Source: CAZQGO01 sp964593065 (GTDB taxonomy: Bacteria > Oederibacteriota > JAAXVQ01). Taken from it: a stretch of DNA of 8,665 bases. Position 1 is the first letter of the stretch, and every line of letters starts with the position of its first letter. The position numbers and the translations under genes are program-made. Shown piece after piece: positions 5,772 through 8,665 of this stretch. The DNA lies in contig CAZQGO010000038.1 of assembly GCA_964593065.1 (NCBI GenBank), positions 1 through 8,665 of the forward strand, in the 5' to 3' direction. The notes beneath the pieces are model-generated. The model saw nothing but the letters and a program-made list of their open reading frames with translations. It made no database searches and was not told where the DNA came from.

Positions 5772-8034
5772 CGAAAATCTCCTTGTAGAATTTGATCTTG
5801 TTTTTCACACGCTGCAGGTATTTCTGAATCAAGGGGTTTCCCGGATCCACGGCCCGGGCATTTTCCCAGGCGGCCTGCGCCCCGGGCAGGTTGTCCTGGC
5901 GGTAATCCAAAATTCCCTGCTGCACATAGGCCTTCACCAGCAGGCCTTGGGCTTCGCTCTGCCGGTTGAGTTCGATGCTCTTGCGGGCGTTGGCCACGGC
6001 CTGATCCAGGTCCGTGGCTGCATAGGACTTGAGGGCATCGTGGTAATACCGCAGGGATTGGGCGCGCTGCTGCAGGGCGTCGTTGAACAAGCGGTACATG
6101 GCCTCGGTGTAAACCCCGCTCTCGATCAGGGGTGCCAGCAGGTTGAGGGCGTCGGTCACCCGTGTCTGCGCGAAATACCTCTGCGCGGCCCCATATTGTT
6201 GTTGCAGCTGGCTCACGGGCTGCACGCGCGTCTGTTGTTGCGCGCTGAGCTGTCCCAGGTATTTCAGGGTGTCCCGGTAGTCCGGGTCGATCGCGCGCAC
6301 ATTTTCGAAAGCCCGCGAAGCCCGGCGTAAGTTTTTGCGCCGGAACCATTCCACGCCTTCCTGATAGAATTTCTGCAGCTGCCCGGACAAAATGTCCTTG
6401 GTTTTATTCAAGAAGAACCTTGCTTGCCCGTGGTCCGGGGCCAATTTCAGCACGCGCTGGAACTGTCTCAGGGCCTGGACGTATTTCTTTTCGTTGAAGT
6501 CCAGCAGCCCCTGCCGGAAGGGATCCTCGATTCGCGCGGCCAATCGCCGCTGGATGGCTTCGATCTGAGCCGCAGCCGCCGGGTTCTTTGGATCCAGGGC
6601 CGCGACCGTTTCCCATTCCTCCAAGGCGCGGGCGTAATCGTTCTGCTGATCGTATTGCTCGGCCAGGGATTGATGGGTATGCAGGTTATCGGAGTATTCC
6701 GGCTGCTCGGGAACCGGGGCCAGGGAACGCAGATTTTGCAGTTTGATCCGCATGTACAGGGCATCCGGCTCCAAATCGGCCCCCTGGGACAAAACGGTGA
6801 TATCCCCTGCCTGGTAGGGCGTAGCCACGGGCTGCCCGCCCGCTGCGAGCCGGCCGCGAATCTCCTCCACGTAACGCTTCGCGGCAATATTGTCGGGATC
6901 CAAGGCGACGATGCGCTCCCACCATTTCAGCGATTCCTGCAGGTCGTTCATCAAATAGGCTTTCAAGGCCTTTTGATAGTACTCGTCGATGAGCGCGGGT
7001 TTGGCGGCTTCTTTCCGGGGTTCGGCCTTTGGAGTGGTGAAGCGCAGGGTCAGGCCGAAGCGATGCGAGCCATAGCTGTCAAAAATTTCGAAGGGATAGG
7101 AAAATGCATAATCCATCTGCAACTGAAAGGATGATTTCGGATAGGTAAAGCGGAGACTTAAGCCGCTGGTGACTTCATACAGGTTGACCCCGGCACGCAC
7201 GGCCAGGGAATCCTGGAAAAACCAGCCCTCCATGCCCAGCTTGGTATTGGAGATGCGGTCGCGATCGTTCCATTCCAGGGCGATCTGTACGGCATCGATC
7301 CAGTTTTCCCGCCAGGTGTGTTTCAGGGCCAGACCCGCGCGAATGATCGGGGCGACCTGGTGGGAGCCAGCCAGGGCCATGTTGACCGGAATCACGTTGT
7401 CCATACTGGCGCCCAACGTCAGGCCGGCGAAGGGAGTGGACAGCAGGCCCACGTCCGCCGTATAGCCGAGTTTTTCACGGGCGGCGTAGGGATAGGTTAA
7501 GGGATCCCGGGTAAAATCGTTGGATTCAACCATCCACTGCAGGGCCTTCAGGTTCACGCCGAAATCCAAACCGTGTGCCTGCAGTATTTCGCGGGCATAC
7601 GTCAGGGTGAAAACATTTTCTTTGTAGAAACTCGAATACAAATGCGACCAGGAGACGCCGAATGTTCCGAGGCTTTCCGAGGCGGGAATGGCCGCGCTGA
7701 GGAAGTTGTAGCCCAAGCGGTCGTAAGCGCCGGTATAGAGGCGGGCATTCAAGTTACTGTAAAGGTCCGAGTACATCCCGGTGATTTCAAAACCCCGGAG
7801 TTGCGCAAAGCCGGCGGCGTTGAACAAAACGGCATTGGCATCGTCTGCGACACTGACAAACGCTTCGCCCATGCCCGCCGGTCTGACTCCGGACACGGCG
7901 TCTTGAAAATAGGCGCCTGCTGGTCCGGATAGCAATAAGACCGTGATCAATAAAGGGCCTGATCGTTGCAACCGCTTCACTATCGCAGTGGGTATCAAGG
8001 TCCAATGCCTCCGTATCGGCGGCTTAAAATACAT
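5746..8034 (-). CDS. PorV/UPF0164-like outer-membrane beta-barrel fused to C-terminal TPR repeats
   Basis: Read from ATG 8034 this is 762 residues. A hydrophobic signal core lies at 26-41, with likely cleavage at GPAGA/YFQDA. The mature N-terminus carries the FadL/PorV-type plug signature (PAGMGEAFVSVADDANAV, then LFNAAG; NPAG is usual). Alternating aromatic strands follow to about 334 (GVSWSHLYSSF, YAFSYPF, HRFGLTLRF), consistent with an outer-membrane barrel. From about 347 to 733 there are about seven TPR-like repeats (347-382, 457-484, 503-535, 553-586, 615-642, 660-693, 698-733), several ending A.DP.N. PorV and UPF0164 proteins are usually only about 300-450 residues, so the TPR arm is an added half, probably periplasmic. 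PorV binds type IX cargo C-terminal domains and shuttles them; such a domain is encoded just upstream. The ATG has only a weak AGG 6 nt away. Other in-frame starts are TTG 8097, TTG 8061 and TTG 7998; the last has GGAGG 9 nt upstream and gives a 29-residue signal peptide. Confidence 0.9.
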   Translation of the reverse strand: MYFKPPIRRHWTLIPTAIVKRLQRSGPLLITVLLLSGPAGAYFQDAVSGVRPAGMGEAFVSVADDANAVLFNAAGFAQLRGFEITGMYSDLYSNLNARLYTGAYDRLGYNFLSAAIPASESLGTFGVSWSHLYSSFYKENVFTLTYAREILQAHGLDFGVNLKALQWMVESNDFTRDPLTYPYAAREKLGYTADVGLLSTPFAGLTLGASMDNVIPVNMALAGSHQVAPIIRAGLALKHTWRENWIDAVQIALEWNDRDRISNTKLGMEGWFFQDSLAVRAGVNLYEVTSGLSLRFTYPKSSFQLQMDYAFSYPFEIFDSYGSHRFGLTLRFTTPKAEPRKEAAKPALIDEYYQKALKAYLMNDLQESLKWWERIVALDPDNIAAKRYVEEIRGRLAAGGQPVATPYQAGDITVLSQGADLEPDALYMRIKLQNLRSLAPVPEQPEYSDNLHTHQSLAEQYDQQNDYARALEEWETVAALDPKNPAAAAQIEAIQRRLAARIEDPFRQGLLDFNEKKYVQALRQFQRVLKLAPDHGQARFFLNKTKDILSGQLQKFYQEGVEWFRRKNLRRASRAFENVRAIDPDYRDTLKYLGQLSAQQQTRVQPVSQLQQQYGAAQRYFAQTRVTDALNLLAPLIESGVYTEAMYRLFNDALQQRAQSLRYYHDALKSYAATDLDQAVANARKSIELNRQSEAQGLLVKAYVQQGILDYRQDNLPGAQAAWENARAVDPGNPLIQKYLQRVKNKIKFYKEIFGEDYFKGK
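5779..5784 (-). promoter_or_regulatory. Strong ribosome binding site that fixes the GTG start of the propeller-OmpA gene
   Basis: AAGGAG on the minus strand is followed by a 7-nt spacer and GTG at 5771-5769. The site lies within the last codons of the preceding barrel-TPR gene, whose TAA is at 5748-5746. Ribosomes finishing that gene could therefore reinitiate here. Confidence 0.8.
8008..8012 (-). promoter_or_regulatory. Possible ribosome binding site for an alternative TTG start at 7998
   Basis: GGAGG on the minus strand is 9 nt before an in-frame TTG at 7998-7996. Starting there gives a 750-residue protein with a compact signal peptide of 29 residues. This fits the promoter at 8061-8033 better than the ATG at 8034 does. 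Confidence 0.4.
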
Positions 8035-8061
8035 TAAACGCCTGTTTTTAAGCCGGGTCAA
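8033..8061 (-). promoter_or_regulatory. Sigma70-like promoter within the 5' end of the barrel-TPR gene
   Basis: On the minus strand TTGACC (8061-8056) is separated by exactly 17 nt from TTTAAT (8038-8033), a 5/6 match to each consensus box. Transcription would begin near 8026. That is downstream of ATG 8034, so a message from this promoter would need the TTG at 7998, which has its own GGAGG. The stretch is more AT-rich than its surroundings. Promoter use in this organism is inferred. Confidence 0.5.
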
Positions 8062-8086
8062 TATGAATCCCTTCCTGCGTACTGGC

Positions 8087-8665
8087 TTAATTCTCAAGTA
8101 AAACCACGGTGCCGCTGACGCGGCGGCCCTCCGTCTCGATCTGATAGAGATAGATGCCGCCCTCGCACATATTCCCGTGCTCGTCCCTCCCGTCCCACTC
8201 CGGCGCCTGCGTCACCGTCCGCACCAGACGACCCTTGATGCTCAGGATCCGGATCCTGTAGGCCGCGTTCGGGTCGCTTAACGTGAAATTGAAATTCACC
8301 CGCTGCCCCAGCCCCGGGAAGAACGGGTTCGGCGTCGCGTACCCTCCGCCCTGGTCCAGCCGCGGATACGGCAGCGGCGTCAGCGTCACCGTCCGGCTCG
8401 GCGTCGTCGTGTAGGTCGCCGAGATCGTGGCCGTGGCGCTGATCGTCGCGCTCACCGTGAGCGTCGGCGTGGGCGTCAGGCTCGGATTGGGCGTGGACGA
8501 GGGCGTTCCGCTGGGACTCGCCGTGGCGGTCGGGCTGTCCGTGGGTGTTGCGCTCGGTGATCCGGTCCCGGTCGGCGAAGGCGTCGGCGTATCAGTCGGC
8601 GTATGCGTGGCCGTCGGGCTGTCCGTCGGCGTCTCGCTTGGCGATCCGGTTCCGGTCGGCGAAGG
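8087..8665 (-). CDS. C-terminal 192 residues of a secreted protein: Thr/Pro/Ser linker plus FlgD-like / type IX-like C-terminal domain
   Basis: The frame is open from the right edge to TAA at 8089-8087, so the N-terminus and main domain lie outside the window. Visible residues 1 to about 97 are a Thr/Pro/Ser linker that becomes Thr/Ile/Ser-rich near its end. Residues from about 109 to 192 form a compact beta-sandwich-like domain: ATPNPFFPG, then alternating strands, RIRILSIKGRLV, a WDGRDEHG turn, GGIYLYQIE and a terminal GTVVLLEN. This pattern fits FlgD Ig-like domains and type IX sorting domains (both the type A tail and the gliding-motility/CHU_C type end in similar strands). In such systems the domain directs cargo through the outer membrane and is recognised by PorV. 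A PorV-like gene follows 52 nt downstream of this stop if ATG 8034 is used, and the two genes may share a transcript. The cargo's activity cannot be told from what is visible. Confidence 0.88.
   Translation of the reverse strand, partial: PSPTGTGSPSETPTDSPTATHTPTDTPTPSPTGTGSPSATPTDSPTATASPSGTPSSTPNPSLTPTPTLTVSATISATATISATYTTTPSRTVTLTPLPYPRLDQGGGYATPNPFFPGLGQRVNFNFTLSDPNAAYRIRILSIKGRLVRTVTQAPEWDGRDEHGNMCEGGIYLYQIETEGRRVSGTVVLLEN
8375..8665 (-). repeat. Thr/Pro/Ser linker with an 84-nt direct repeat, cut by the window edge
   Basis: Coding low-complexity sequence. A 28-codon unit starting PSPTGTGSPS and continuing TPTDSPTAT begins at 8665 and again at 8581, with small changes (Glu to Ala; GGA to GGG). 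It then degrades into SPSGTPSSTPNPS and TPTPT. More copies may lie outside the window. The sequence differs from the TATPTPT linkers of the beta-helix protein. Confidence 0.8.

Noticed and set aside
5563..6330. Plus-strand open frame of 255 codons
   Set aside because: It is antisense to the C-terminal TPR region and the start of the propeller-OmpA gene, both of which have clear domain motifs. No ribosome site or domain supports it.
8041..8097. TTG 8097 as the start of the barrel-TPR gene
   Set aside because: It overlaps the stop of the upstream gene, has no ribosome site, and adds 21 basic residues before an already long signal-peptide n-region.

Overview
The window comes from a GC-rich, diderm (Gram-negative type) bacterium. 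Every gene I can support lies on the minus strand, so transcription runs from high to low coordinates. Signal peptides, a PorV/FadL-type outer-membrane barrel, an OmpA-type peptidoglycan-binding domain, long Thr/Pro linkers and a FlgD-like/type IX-like C-terminal domain occur together. This suggests a member of the FCB superphylum or a related uncultured candidate phylum with a type IX-like export route. I cannot name the lineage from this sequence.

Layout in transcription order. (1) 8665-8087: the last 192 residues of a secreted protein whose start lies outside the window, made of a Thr/Pro/Ser linker with an 84-nt repeat followed by a FlgD-like or type IX C-terminal domain. (2) 8034-5746: a PorV/UPF0164-like outer-membrane barrel fused to about seven TPR-like repeats. 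A good sigma70-like promoter (8061-8033) sits just inside its 5' end and raises the possibility of a shorter form starting at TTG 7998. (3) 5771-3501: a signal peptide, seven-bladed propeller, Ig-like domains and an OmpA C-terminal domain. It starts at GTG with a strong ribosome binding site inside gene 2, giving a 26-nt overlap. (4) A 124-nt gap with an inverted repeat. (5) 3376 to the left edge: at least 1125 residues of an exported protein made of three tandem beta-helix modules (the third cut by the edge) joined by two Thr/Pro linkers of identical length. It has no stop codon inside the window.

How they may work together (inference): the gene order pairs a C-terminal-domain cargo and a large repetitive surface protein with a PorV-like barrel and an envelope anchor. 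The combined domains of the middle two genes (TPR, propeller, beta-sandwich, OmpA_C, PorV/PorP-type barrel) match the set found in the type IX secretion proteins PorE and PorP/PorV, but are split between proteins differently: TPR is fused to the barrel, and the propeller to OmpA_C. This re-partitioned secretion or anchoring module is the most interesting feature here. No RNA genes, CRISPR arrays, insertion sequences or convincing terminators were seen.
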